A DNA stretch of 35,003 nt. Origin: Planctomycetota bacterium (GTDB lineage Bacteria > Planctomycetota > Planctomycetia > Gemmatales > Gemmataceae). The translations under genes were made by a program, and so were the position numbers. The notes beneath the pieces were generated by a model. That model was given only the letters and a program-made list of their open reading frames with translations, had not been told where the DNA came from and did no database searches. This document shows positions 6,829 through 16,700 of this stretch, piece after piece. Positions within the stretch are counted from its first letter, which is position 1, and the number at the start of each line of letters is the position of its first letter. Location of the stretch: the NCBI GenBank assembly GCA_016191165.1, contig JACPPF010000028.1, positions 1-35,003 on the forward strand. The letters run 5' to 3'.

Positions 6829-9800
6829 ATGACGATTCGCGTGCGTGTTACTCTTTCGATTTCCGCGTTCTTCCTTTTCGCGGCTGCGCCGGCGCTGGGG
6901 CAGGAAAGCGAATTTGATCGCACGATCGCGCCGCTCCTGATCGAACGCTGCATCGACTGCCACAGCGGGCCCAAGCCCAAGGGAAAGCTCGATCTGACGA
7001 AGAAGGCATCAGCCGCCAAGGTGCTTGTTCCGGGAAAACCTGGCGACAGTGATCTTTGGAAGCGAGTCGAAGCGGGCGAGATGCCGCCGAAGAAGCCGTT
7101 GCCTGCGAAGGAGAAGGTGATCCTGAAGCAATGGATCGACAGCGGCGCCGTCTGGGGCGCGGACCCGATCGATCCGTTTCGTTTCACAAATTCCAAGCGT
7201 GCTGGTTACGACTGGTGGTCCCTGCAACCCGTCAAGCGACCGGCAGTTCCAGCCGTCAAACAAACGAACTGGCCGCGCAATCCGATCGACCGTTTCATTC
7301 TGGCGAAACTGGAAGCCGAGGGGCTAACGCCATCGCCAGAGGCGGATGCGCGCACGTTGACGCGCCGCCTGTATTTTGACTTGATCGGGTTGCCGCCGGA
7401 TCCCAAGGACTTGCCGCGTTCCCCCCTGGGCTTGGTGGATGAGCTGTTGAAAAGTCCGCGGCACGGGGAACGCTGGGCTCGTCACTGGCTGGACATCGTG
7501 CGCTTCGGCGAGAGCCACGGGTTCGAGCATGACGAAATTCGCCGCAACGCCTGGCCCTATCGCGACTGGGTGATTCAGGCAATCAACCGCGACATGCCCT
7601 ATGACGTTTTCGCCCGGCTGCAGATCGCGGGGGACGTTTTGAAGACCGATGATCCGTCCGCCATTACCGCGACCGGTTTTCTCGTCGCCGGCGGGTACGA
7701 CTCGGTCGGGCAAGGGCAGCAAAGTGCGCCGATGAAGGCGGTGGTCCGCCAGGATGAACTGGAGGACATCGTGGGCACGATAGGGCAAACGTTCCTCGGT
7801 CTGACGGTGCAGTGCGCCCGGTGCCACGATCACAAGTTCGATCCGGTTCGAGCCAGGGAGTATTACAGGTTGACCGCCGCAGTCGCAGGCGTTCGGCATG
7901 GCGAGCGCAACATTACCAATCCCGACCTTAATTTGGCGCAGGCAAAGCGCCTCGCGGCAAGTCAGAAAGAACTCGCTTCACTCCGCGCTGACCTGGCAGC
8001 GCTTGAAACGCCGATCCGCGCCAGGATTCTCGCCGGCCGCAAGAAGGAAGGAAAGTCGCCAAAAGTCTTTCTCCCCAAACCCGTGGTCCGTTTCGATTTC
8101 ACGAAGAGCCTGAAGGACGAAATCACGGGTCTCGAAGTGAAGCTGCACAACGGGGCGATTCGAAAGAGCGACGGCTTGCACCTGCGGGGCAACAGTGCCT
8201 ATGCCAGCACGCCGGCTTACCCAAAAGCGATCGCCGCCAAGACGCTGGCCGTGGTCGTGCAACTTGACAATCTGGCGCAGCGCGGCGGCGCCGCGCTCAG
8301 CGTGCAGTCGCTCGACGGACATCTGTTCGACGCCATTGTCTTCGGCGAGCGGCAAGCGGGCCGATGGATGCCGGGCAGCGATGGTTTCCGCCGCACCCGG
8401 GACGTTGGCGGACGTCCGGAAATCGACGCCGTCAACAAGCCCGTCCACGTTGCCATCACATACCGGGCCGACGGTGTCATCACCGTCTACCGCAACGGCA
8501 TTGCTTACGGCAAGCCGTACAACGCGACTGGTTTTCTTTCATTCGAGGCGACCAAGGCGATGCTCCTTTTCGGCCTGCGGCATTCGCCCGTGGGGGGCAA
8601 CAAACACTTGACCGGCACGATCCTTCGCGCGGAACTTTATGAACGTGCCCTGCCCGCCGACGAAATTGCCGCCCTCGCGGGCGGGTCAAGCGACTACGTT
8701 TCGGATGCGGAGATTGTGTCCGGTTTAGATGAAGCGATGAAGAAAAAGCGAGACGCGTTACTGCGCTTGATGGCACAGGCGGGTGCTAAACAGGGAATGG
8801 AAGCGCCGGCAGCGCGCGTCTATGCCGTCGTGCCGCGTGTGCCAGAGCCGACCTATCTATTGAACCGTGGCTCCCTCGCGGAAAAAGGCGCGCTGCTCAC
8901 GCCCGGCGGCGTCGCTTCGTTGAAGGTGCCTGACGATTTTGGCTTGCCCGCCAACGCCAGCGATGCCGATCGTCGCAAGAAGCTGGCCGAGTGGATCACG
9001 CACCCGAAAAACCCGCTCTTCGCTCGCGTCATGGTCAATCGGCTCTGGCATTACCACTTCGGCGTTGGTCTCGTCGATACGCCGAGCGACTTCGGCTTCA
9101 ACGGCGGTCGGCCGTCGCATCCCGAACTGCTCGATTGGCTGGCAGCCGAATTCATGCACCCAACCAGCCCCACGCGCAAACGTGGCGAAAAGCCCGACCC
9201 CACGCTTGCGCGCGGGACTGGTTGGAGCATGAGACACATTCATCGGCTGATTGTCAACTCCGCGACGTATCGGCAATCGTCACGCTTCCGCCCCGACGCC
9301 GCCCGACGCGATGCGAATAACCGGTGGCTGTGGCGATTCAGTCCCCACCGGCTTGAAGCGGAGGCGCTGCGCGATAGCATCCTGTCGGTGGCCGGCGCGC
9401 TCAACCTTCAGCAGGGCGGTCCCGGGTATCAGGATTTCAAGCTCACCGTGCGTGGCGCTACGCATTATTACAACCCGATCGACACGGACGATCCCGCCCT
9501 TTATCGCCGCAGCATTTATCGCACGTGGGCCCGCAGCGGTCGCAATGGCCTCCTCGACGCGCACGATTGTCCCGACCCATCCACCGTGTCGCCTCGCCGA
9601 GCGGTGACCACAACGCCGCTGCAGGCACTGGCCCTCATGAACAATGCCTTCGTGTTGCGCATGGCCGACCGCTTCGCGGAACGGTTGAGAAAAGAAGCAG
9701 GCAACGATATCGGCAAACAGATCGCTCGCGCCTATGAGGTGGCGTATGCGCGATCAGCGACCGTGGCCGAGATTGGGCGCGCCCGCCCCGTCATCGAACG

Positions 9801-9864
9801 ACATGGCCTGGCAGCGTTCTGCCGGGCCGTTTTCAATAGCAATGAGTTCGTGTACGTGGATTGA
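6829..9864 (+). CDS. PSD1-type protein: PSCyt1-DUF1549-LamG-DUF1553
   Basis: The protein has 1011 residues. A signal peptide (residues 1-24, ending AAAPALGQ) is followed by a planctomycete cytochrome domain with CIDCH at 41-45, DUF1549 from about 148 with a second haem-like motif CARCH at 329-333, a concanavalin/LamG-like beta domain at about 418-620, and DUF1553 from about 715 to the end. The start has GAGGAG just upstream; the longer in-frame GTG start at 6754 would bury the signal peptide. The 66 bases at 9160-9225 encode a repeat-derived insert (TSPTRKRGE...) between AEFM and GWSMRHIHRLI of DUF1553. A DUF1501 gene follows after 61 bases, the standard planctomycete pairing. A periplasmic redox role in polymer degradation is generally proposed, but the substrate is unknown. 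Confidence 0.95.
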   Translation: MTIRVRVTLSISAFFLFAAAPALGQESEFDRTIAPLLIERCIDCHSGPKPKGKLDLTKKASAAKVLVPGKPGDSDLWKRVEAGEMPPKKPLPAKEKVILKQWIDSGAVWGADPIDPFRFTNSKRAGYDWWSLQPVKRPAVPAVKQTNWPRNPIDRFILAKLEAEGLTPSPEADARTLTRRLYFDLIGLPPDPKDLPRSPLGLVDELLKSPRHGERWARHWLDIVRFGESHGFEHDEIRRNAWPYRDWVIQAINRDMPYDVFARLQIAGDVLKTDDPSAITATGFLVAGGYDSVGQGQQSAPMKAVVRQDELEDIVGTIGQTFLGLTVQCARCHDHKFDPVRAREYYRLTAAVAGVRHGERNITNPDLNLAQAKRLAASQKELASLRADLAALETPIRARILAGRKKEGKSPKVFLPKPVVRFDFTKSLKDEITGLEVKLHNGAIRKSDGLHLRGNSAYASTPAYPKAIAAKTLAVVVQLDNLAQRGGAALSVQSLDGHLFDAIVFGERQAGRWMPGSDGFRRTRDVGGRPEIDAVNKPVHVAITYRADGVITVYRNGIAYGKPYNATGFLSFEATKAMLLFGLRHSPVGGNKHLTGTILRAELYERALPADEIAALAGGSSDYVSDAEIVSGLDEAMKKKRDALLRLMAQAGAKQGMEAPAARVYAVVPRVPEPTYLLNRGSLAEKGALLTPGGVASLKVPDDFGLPANASDADRRKKLAEWITHPKNPLFARVMVNRLWHYHFGVGLVDTPSDFGFNGGRPSHPELLDWLAAEFMHPTSPTRKRGEKPDPTLARGTGWSMRHIHRLIVNSATYRQSSRFRPDAARRDANNRWLWRFSPHRLEAEALRDSILSVAGALNLQQGGPGYQDFKLTVRGATHYYNPIDTDDPALYRRSIYRTWARSGRNGLLDAHDCPDPSTVSPRRAVTTTPLQALALMNNAFVLRMADRFAERLRKEAGNDIGKQIARAYEVAYARSATVAEIGRARPVIERHGLAAFCRAVFNSNEFVYVD
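9160..9225 (+). repeat. Repeat-derived 22-codon insert inside the DUF1553 gene
   Basis: The segment is bounded by CCAACCAG and CTGGTTGG in inverted orientation, with further symmetry GCGCAA/TTGCGC inside. It is exactly 66 bases, so it keeps the reading frame, and encodes PTSPTRKRGEKPDPTLARGT. Translations like 'SPTRKRG' are familiar from dispersed planctomycete repeats. Confidence 0.65.
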
Positions 9865-9870
9865 TGTCCT

Positions 9871-9908
9871 CGTTTAGCGCCCGGGTCAGGCCATGCGGGC
9901 GCTGAACG
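9871..9908. repeat. GTTTAGCGCCCGC dispersed hairpin, copy 2
   Basis: CGTTTAGCGCCCG at 9871-9883 pairs with CGGGCGCTGAACG at 9896-9908 with one G-T wobble. It sits in the 61-base gap between the DUF1553 and DUF1501 genes, just before the ribosome site of the latter, so it could affect processing or relative expression within the pair. Confidence 0.8.
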
Positions 9909-9925
9909 TACACCGAGGATCCCTG

Positions 9926-11332
9926 ATGAACCGCCGCTCCTTCCTCTCCTGGACCACCCACGGCCTCGGCGGCGCCGCGCTGGCATCGCTGCTCCAACCG
10001 GCCCCGAGCGCCAGCGCGGGGACGGCGCCAGCGCCGCACCATCCGCCCAAGGCTCGCCGTGCCATCCACATTTGCTTGTGCGGCGCCTTGAGCCAGGTTG
10101 ATTCGTTCGATTACAAACCCGCCCTGGCACGCCTTCATGGCCGATCGTTGCAATCGTCGGAACGGCCCGATGTCTTCTTCGGACAGGTCGGCCTTTTGCG
10201 ACAAAGCGACTGGACCTTTCGGCAACGAGGGCGGAGTGGGCTGTGGGTGTCCGATCTGTTTCCCGAAATCGCCCAGGTCGCCGACGAACTGACGATCATC
10301 AACTCAATGGTCGCCGAAACGTCGAATCACACGCCGGCGACCTTCCAAGAAAACACCGGGTTTCGGCTCAACGGGTTTCCGACCTTGGGAGCCTGGCTCT
10401 CCTACGGTCTCGGCAGCGAAACGGAGAATCTGCCGGCGTTTGTCGTCATCCCCGACACGCGCGGCCAGCCGGCGGGCGGATCGATCAACTGGACCAATGG
10501 CTTTCTGTCCGCGAGGCATCAAGGCGTTATGATGCGCAGTCAGGGAACGCCCATCGATGACCTTTTTCCCACGCGCCAGCTTCCCGCCGAGGCCGACCGC
10601 GCCACCCGGCAACTCCTCGACGCGATGAACCAGGCGCATCAGGAACGGCGTCCCGGCGACGATGCGCTCGCCGCGCGCATTCGCAGCTACGAGTTGGCCG
10701 CACGCATGCAACTTGCGGTCCCGGAGGTTGCCGACCTGCGCCAGGAAACCCAGGCAACCCAATCGCTCTATGGCCTCGACCGCCCCGAGTCCGCCGACTT
10801 CGGTCGCGGCTGTCTTCTCGCACGCCGTTTGCTCGAACGCGGTGTTCGCTTCGTACAGCTTTTCTCCGGGGGTTCGTTCGGCAGTCCCCGCATCAACTGG
10901 GACGGGCACGAAAACATGAGGCAGAATCACGGCCGCGAGGCGCCGCGCATCGATCGGCCAGTCGCAGCGTTGTTGCGTGATCTGCGCCGCCGCGGCATGA
11001 TGGACGATACCCTGGTGATCTTCACCACGGAATTTGGCCGCACGCCATTTACGCAGTCGGCTGCCAATATCGTCGGCCTCGGGCGCGATCATAACCAGTA
11101 CGGTTTCAGCGTCTGGCTTGCCGGCGCCGGATTGAAGGCTGGCCATAAGTATGGCGCCACAGACGAGATCGGCTGGCGCGCGGCTGAAAATGTCGTGCAC
11201 TGGCATGATTTCCACGCCACGGTATTGCATTTGCTCGGAATCGATCATGAGCGGCTGACGTTTTACCACAACGGCATCCGCCGCCGGTTGACGAATGTTC
11301 ATGGCGAGGTCGTCAACGGTATTCTCTCGTGA
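9926..11332 (+). CDS. DUF1501 Tat-exported protein
   Basis: The 468-residue protein begins MNRRSFLSWTTHGLGGAALASL, a twin-arginine signal, and belongs to DUF1501, a family related to the alkaline phosphatase/sulfatase superfamily. Family landmarks include CGALSQVDSFDYKP near the start, HTPATFQENTGF, the INWDGHENMRQNHG segment, and TLVIFTTEFGRTPF followed by GRDHNQYGFSVWLAGAG. GAGGAT five bases before the ATG supports the start. It is the usual partner of the upstream PSD1/DUF1553 cytochrome and is probably co-transcribed with it. Catalytic activity has not been settled for the family. Confidence 0.93.
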   Translation: MNRRSFLSWTTHGLGGAALASLLQPAPSASAGTAPAPHHPPKARRAIHICLCGALSQVDSFDYKPALARLHGRSLQSSERPDVFFGQVGLLRQSDWTFRQRGRSGLWVSDLFPEIAQVADELTIINSMVAETSNHTPATFQENTGFRLNGFPTLGAWLSYGLGSETENLPAFVVIPDTRGQPAGGSINWTNGFLSARHQGVMMRSQGTPIDDLFPTRQLPAEADRATRQLLDAMNQAHQERRPGDDALAARIRSYELAARMQLAVPEVADLRQETQATQSLYGLDRPESADFGRGCLLARRLLERGVRFVQLFSGGSFGSPRINWDGHENMRQNHGREAPRIDRPVAALLRDLRRRGMMDDTLVIFTTEFGRTPFTQSAANIVGLGRDHNQYGFSVWLAGAGLKAGHKYGATDEIGWRAAENVVHWHDFHATVLHLLGIDHERLTFYHNGIRRRLTNVHGEVVNGILS

Positions 11333-11466
11333 TCCGCAATCCGGGAGACTCGCCAGTGGACTCATCGCCACACGCGAACTCCGGCGAGATTCGGGTTGCT
11401 AAAAGTCCCGTTATGAGTAAAGTAAATATTGTGCATCCATCATTCCGCCTGGCGAAAGACCATTCC

Positions 11467-12462
11467 ATGAACCAAGTACCAGCTCCCCGCGGCGTCTTCA
11501 AATCGATTTTCCAGTGGTTTTGCCCGCCAAAGCAGGATGATACGGTTCCACAGAACATGAGCGAACGCCTGGACTGGGGCCGTTTGATGCCCTTCATTGC
11601 CATGCATCTCGCCTGCCTGCTCGTTTTCTTTGTGGGCTGGAGTTGGCTGGCGATCTCGATTGCCGTGTTTCTCTATGCTCTCCGGGTTTTCACGCTGACC
11701 GGGTTTTACCATCGCTACTTCTCTCACCGCGCATTCAAGACGAGCCGCCTGGTGCAGTTCATCTTCGCGGCCATCGGTTGCTCGGCAGTTCAGCGTGGTC
11801 CGCTCTGGTGGGCGGCCCATCATCGCCATCACCACAAAACTTCCGACGAACCCGACGATCTGCATTCCCCCAAACAAAAAGGCATCTTCTGGGCCCATAT
11901 GGCCTGGTTCCTCACACCACGGGCGCAGCGCACCAATTTGAAGCTGATCCCCGATTTTGCCAAATACCCCGAATTGCGTTTCCTCGACCGTTTCGATCTG
12001 GTCATGCCGGTGCTGCTCGCGCTGTCGCTGTTCGGCTTCGGCGAACTCGTCGCTCTGGGTGCTCCCGAATCAGGCGTTACCGGCTTCCAGCTTCTGGTTT
12101 GGGGCTTCTTCATCTCCACCATCGCGTGCTACCACGTCACTTACTTGGTGAACTCGGCAACGCACCTGATCGGCACGCGCCGTTACGAAACGAAGGACGA
12201 CAGCAAAAATAGCCTGGTCGTCGCCCTGCTCACCTTCGGCGAAGGTTGGCACAACAACCACCACTACTATCCCAACTCGACGCGCCAGGGTTTCTTCTGG
12301 TGGGAGATCGACCTCACCTTCTACGTTTTGACCTTCATGAGCAAGCTCGGCCTGGTCTGGGATCTCAAGGGCGTTCCCGAACGCATCCTGTACCCGAAGC
12401 CCAAGGCTGCCCCTGAGCCAATCCCGATGCAGGCGGAGCCGGTGACCGTACACGCCTCGTGA
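11467..12462 (+). CDS. Membrane fatty acid (acyl-CoA delta-9-type) desaturase
   Basis: The 331-residue protein carries the three histidine boxes of membrane di-iron desaturases: HRYFSHR (82-88), HHRHHH (118-123) and EGWHNNHH (259-266). Hydrophobic pairs lie before the first box (FIAMHLACLLVFFVGWSWLAISIAVFLYAL) and between the second and third. It should introduce a double bond into acyl chains, using oxygen and an electron donor, and so adjust membrane fluidity. The start is uncertain: 11467 is taken, but 11413 (MSKVNI) and GTG 11329, which overlaps the DUF1501 stop, are also in frame; none has a strong ribosome site. A terminator follows the gene. Confidence 0.9.
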   Translation: MNQVPAPRGVFKSIFQWFCPPKQDDTVPQNMSERLDWGRLMPFIAMHLACLLVFFVGWSWLAISIAVFLYALRVFTLTGFYHRYFSHRAFKTSRLVQFIFAAIGCSAVQRGPLWWAAHHRHHHKTSDEPDDLHSPKQKGIFWAHMAWFLTPRAQRTNLKLIPDFAKYPELRFLDRFDLVMPVLLALSLFGFGELVALGAPESGVTGFQLLVWGFFISTIACYHVTYLVNSATHLIGTRRYETKDDSKNSLVVALLTFGEGWHNNHHYYPNSTRQGFFWWEIDLTFYVLTFMSKLGLVWDLKGVPERILYPKPKAAPEPIPMQAEPVTVHAS

Positions 12463-12490
12463 TGATTGCGAATGGTAGGAAGTAGTCCAT

Positions 12491-12517
12491 CAACCCTGCG
12501 GCAGTTCGCGGGGTTTT
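12491..12517 (+). terminator. Rho-independent terminator after desaturase
   Basis: AACCCTGCG pairs with CGCGGGGTT (one mismatch) around a short loop and runs into five T. It lies about 30 bases after the desaturase stop, before the convergent dehydrogenase gene. Confidence 0.65.
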
Positions 12518-12605
12518 TCGTTTCAGTGGGATTCGTGACGAGTTGGTCAATCTGCCGATCCACCCTGGCCCGCGTGGCGCCTCGCGTACGCCAGGGCGCG
12601 AGCCG

Positions 12606-13610
12606 CTAAATGCGAATGCAAACCTTCCCGAAATGCGCTCCACTCTCCAGGTGCGTGAGCGCCGCCTGAATCTCGGCGAACCCGAATACGCGATCGACGA
12701 TGGGCCGAAGCTGCTCGTTGTCGATCTCGCGGTTCATCGCCTCGAACATCGTCCGGCTGCCGACGAAGATGCCCTGGACGCACACGCCCTTCATGAGCAC
12801 GGGCATCAGGTTGACATCGCCTTTGCCCGCGAGCACGCCGATCAGGCTGATGCGTCCGCCGGTGCGCACGGCCTTGAGCGACTGGTTGAACGTGGCGGCC
12901 CCGCCGACCTCGACGACGTGATCGACGCCGGCGCCGCCCGTCAGTTCGCGCACCTTGTCTTCCCAGCTGGGCGTTTCCTTGTAGTTGATGCCGTCCGAGG
13001 CCCCCATCGCTTGGACCCGTTCCAGCTTGGCGTTGCTGCTGGAGGTGGCGATGACGCGCGCGCCGAGGATCTTGGCGAACTGCAAGGCAAAGATCGACAC
13101 GCCGCCGGTCCCCTGGATGAGCACGGTGTCGCCGGCCTTGAGCTTGCCGTGCGTGACGAGCGCGTTCCATGCGGTCAACGCGGCGCACGGCAGCGTGGCA
13201 GCTTCCTCATCCGTCAGGTGCGCCGGTACGCGTACAACGCCTTCCTGGTCGAGGACGACTTGTTCCGCCGCGACACCTTCGAGCGCACCGCCCAGCGCCG
13301 ACCTGGCGGCCGTGTCGTTGACGTCGCCGCTGATCCACTTCTGCATGAAGCAGCCCGCGACGCGCTCGCCGAGCTTGACGCGCGTCACGCCCTCGCCAAT
13401 GCCGATGACTTCGCCGACACCATCCGAGAGCGGGACGAAAGGCAGCTTGAGTTTCGGATTGTAGAGTCCCTTCACGATCAAGAGATCGCGATAGTTGAGC
13501 GACCACGCGTTCATCTTCAACAGGACCTGCCCGGGCCCTGGAGTCGGCTCGGGGCGGTCCATGATCTGTAGGTTCTCGATGCCAAATGCTGGGATAACGA
13601 TTGTTTTCAT
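12606..13610 (-). CDS. Zinc-type alcohol dehydrogenase / quinone reductase-like protein (MDR family)
   Basis: The 334-residue protein has the two halves of medium-chain dehydrogenases. The N-terminal GroES-like domain has MNAWSLNYRDLLIVKG and PLSDGVGEVIGIGEGVTRVKLGERVAG. The nucleotide-binding domain has LPCAALTAWNALVTHGKLKAGDTVLIQGTGGVSIFALQFAK. GTGGVS is the dinucleotide-binding loop. I do not see a full structural zinc-binding Cys cluster, so 'zinc-dependent' is by family name only. The start at 13610 is the second of two adjacent ATG codons, with GGAG seven bases upstream. The gene converges on the desaturase and diverges from the cytochrome gene. Substrate unknown. Confidence 0.88.
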   Translation of the reverse strand: MKTIVIPAFGIENLQIMDRPEPTPGPGQVLLKMNAWSLNYRDLLIVKGLYNPKLKLPFVPLSDGVGEVIGIGEGVTRVKLGERVAGCFMQKWISGDVNDTAARSALGGALEGVAAEQVVLDQEGVVRVPAHLTDEEAATLPCAALTAWNALVTHGKLKAGDTVLIQGTGGVSIFALQFAKILGARVIATSSSNAKLERVQAMGASDGINYKETPSWEDKVRELTGGAGVDHVVEVGGAATFNQSLKAVRTGGRISLIGVLAGKGDVNLMPVLMKGVCVQGIFVGSRTMFEAMNREIDNEQLRPIVDRVFGFAEIQAALTHLESGAHFGKVCIRI

Positions 13611-13630
13611 CATTGCGCTCCGTCCTTCGT

Positions 13631-13687
13631 CGTTTAGCGCCCGCTTTTCGCGTTCGGCGACTGAGCGCGCCGCGCGGGCGCTAAACG
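13631..13687. repeat. GTTTAGCGCCCGC dispersed hairpin, copy 3
   Basis: CGTTTAGCGCCCGC (13631-13644) and GCGGGCGCTAAACG (13674-13687) are perfect inverted arms around a 29-base GC-rich loop. The right arm continues AAGAC, as in copy 1. It lies in the divergent gap between the dehydrogenase and the PVC-type cytochrome gene. Confidence 0.85.
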
Positions 13688-13767
13688 AAGACATTCCATT
13701 CGATTTCACTCCCTGCTGATGATACAATCATCCCCAGCCAACACCAAACAAAACCGGGGGCTCTTCC

Positions 13768-16700
13768 ATGAAACTCCGCTTTACCGTCATCGCCCTGGCC
13801 TTTACGTTCGCCGTGGCATTCCCCAGCGCCCCGGCCCAGCAGAAGAAGCCCAAAAAGCCGCTGATCCCGCATGGCCAAAGCAAGCCGCCCAACGACGCGC
13901 GCACCCCGCAGGAAGCGCTCAAGCATATGCAAGTGCCGCCGGGGTTTCGCGTGGAACTCGTCGCGGCCGAACCCGACATCGTCAATCCGGTGGCGATGAC
14001 ATTCGACGAACGTGGCCGCATCTGGATCACCGAGTCGATCGAGTATCCGCGCCGCAGCGCCGGGCCTGGCAAAGATCGTGTCAAGGTTCTGGAAAGCACA
14101 AAGGGCGACGGCAAGTTCGACAAGATCACCACCGTCATCACCGGCCTCAATATCCCCTCCGGCATCGCGGTCGGCCACGGCGGCGTCTGGGTCGCCAACT
14201 CGCCGGACATACTCTATTACCCCTTCCAGGATTTTGCGGGCGCTAAACTGGGAAAACCGCAAGTGGTCGTCACCGGCTTTGGCCGATTCGACACGCACGA
14301 ACTGCCCAACTCGCTCACCTGGGGTCCCGATGGCTGGCTCTATGGCCTCAACGGGGTCTTCAATCGCAGCGTCGTCAAGCAAGACGGCAAGACGTTCGAT
14401 TTCACGTGCGCCCTCTTCAAGATTCATCCGAAAACCAAGAAGTTCGCAATCTTCTGCGAAGGCACGTCGAACCCGTGGGGCCTCGCCTTCAACGACAACG
14501 GCGACGCCTTCGTCAGCGCCTGCGTCATCGACCACCTCTGGCACCTCACCGAGACCGGCTACTACCATCGCCAGGGCGGCCCGTATCCGCCCTACACCTG
14601 GAAGATCGGCTCCATCGTCAAGCACAAGCACCAGAAGGCGGCCTACTGCGGCCTGTGCTGGTTCGACTCCGACGCCTATCCGCCAGAATACCGCGAGAAA
14701 ATGTACATGGGAAACATCCACGGCGGCGCCATCAATTGCGATGAGCTGACAAGAGATGGCTCGACCTACTTTGCAAAACCCGCCCTACGCCCAGGGCCGA
14801 AAGGCCCTGGGATCGGCGAAGGCAGCAACTTCCTGCTCGCCAATGACGCCTGGTTCATGCCCGTGTCGCAAAAGGTCGGCCCCGACGGCTGCCTGTACAT
14901 CCTCGACTGGTACGACCGCTACCACTGCTACCAGGACGCCAACCGCGACCCCAAAGGCATCGACCGCTTGAAGGGCCGGCTGTATCGCGTCGTGTACAAG
15001 GACTACAAGCCGGCGGGGAAGATTGATTTGAACGATGAGAAGAATGCAAAACTAATCGAGAGAATTATGAGCCCGAACGTCTTTGTGCGAGAGACGGCTC
15101 AACGCATCCTACAGACGCGACTCAAAGACGAGCCTCCAACATCGCAAGCGGTGCAGGAGGCCTGTATTGATTTGCAAGGATTCGTAGATAAAGCGAAGGA
15201 TCGAAAAACCCGCCTGCACGCTTTATGGATAATCCACAGCTTGAATGACTATATCCATGGAAGTTATCTCAGGCACCCTGACCCAATTGTTCGTGCGTGG
15301 GAAGCGCGTTCTGTCGGCTACCAACAGGAAATCGACCGAAAAACCTACAGCAAACTTGTCGCTCTGGCAAAATATCGTTCCCCAGAGGTGCAACTCCAGG
15401 TGGCGATTGCGGCGCGCAAGTTCGAGGCTGATGCCATGCCTGTGCTGCTCGACGTTCTCACCCACTGCGGCGACGACAAGCTGATTCCGCACATCGTCTG
15501 GCAGAACCTGCATCCGCTTCTGGAAAAAGACGGCGAACGCTTCCTGACCTTGGCCGGCAAGATTGATCTCGCCAAGGCGCCAGGCGTCGCCAAGGTGTTG
15601 CCGCGCGCCATCGATCGCATCCTCGGCAACGCCAAGGGCGACCCGGCGGCGGTCGTGCGATTCATCGACCGGCTCACGAATGAAAAGAAGGACGCCACGG
15701 CGGGCCTCTGCCTTGCCGCACTCACCAACCGCGTGCAGACGGGCGAAATCAAGGGCCCGGCCCTCGCGCGGCTCAAGGAGGACATCACCCCGTCACTGGC
15801 GAAACTCATGACGCGAAAGGACGCCGGCCCGCAGGCACTCTACCTGCGCATTAGTCTGGGCGATACCGCTTGGCTCAAGTTCGCTCACGAGTCCTTGCAA
15901 TCCTCGCCGGTGGAAAGCGAACGCGTGCTGCTTCTCGATGCGTTGATGACAGGGCATCCTGATTCCCTCAAGACATCCGTTCCAGACCTGCTGCGCCAGG
16001 CCAATCCAAAGATGCCCACGCTACGCGGCCAGGTGTTGAGCCGACTGGGCAAGGCGAGTGACCCCTGGATTGCTACCATCGTGCTCGATCTCTATCCGAG
16101 GTTTACGCCCGACGAGCAGGCCAAATCGATCGAACTCTTGACCCAACGCCCGAACTGGGCCAAGTCCCTCTTTAATGAAATCGCCTCCAAGAAGATCAGC
16201 AAGGACGTCATCAACGTAAATCAAGCCCGCCGCTTGCTTGCGAGCAAGGACGCCGAGCTGCGCAAGCTCATCGAGAAGCACTGGGGCATTCCGCGCAACG
16301 CACGCAATCCCGAACGTGAGCGCATCGTCGCTCAGATGCGCGAACTTTACACCAAGACGCCGGGCGATCCGAAACGCGGCGCGCCGATCTTCAAGAAGCT
16401 CTGCGCCCAGTGCCACAAGATTCATGGCGAAGGCGTCGATGTCGGCCCGGACATCACGTCGAATGGCCGGGCCGACTTCAATCAGCTGCTGTCGAACGTC
16501 TTCGATCCAAGCCTGGTGATCGGCTCGGGCTATCAGGCGGTCACCGTCAACACCAAAAACGGCCAAACGCTGACGGGTTTGATTGTGGAAGACAACAAGG
16601 AGCGCGTGGTCCTCAAGGTGCAAGGCGGCGAACTGAAGACCATCGCTCGCAAGGACGTGGACGAACAGTTCACGAGCAAGCTGTCGATGATGCCCGAGGA

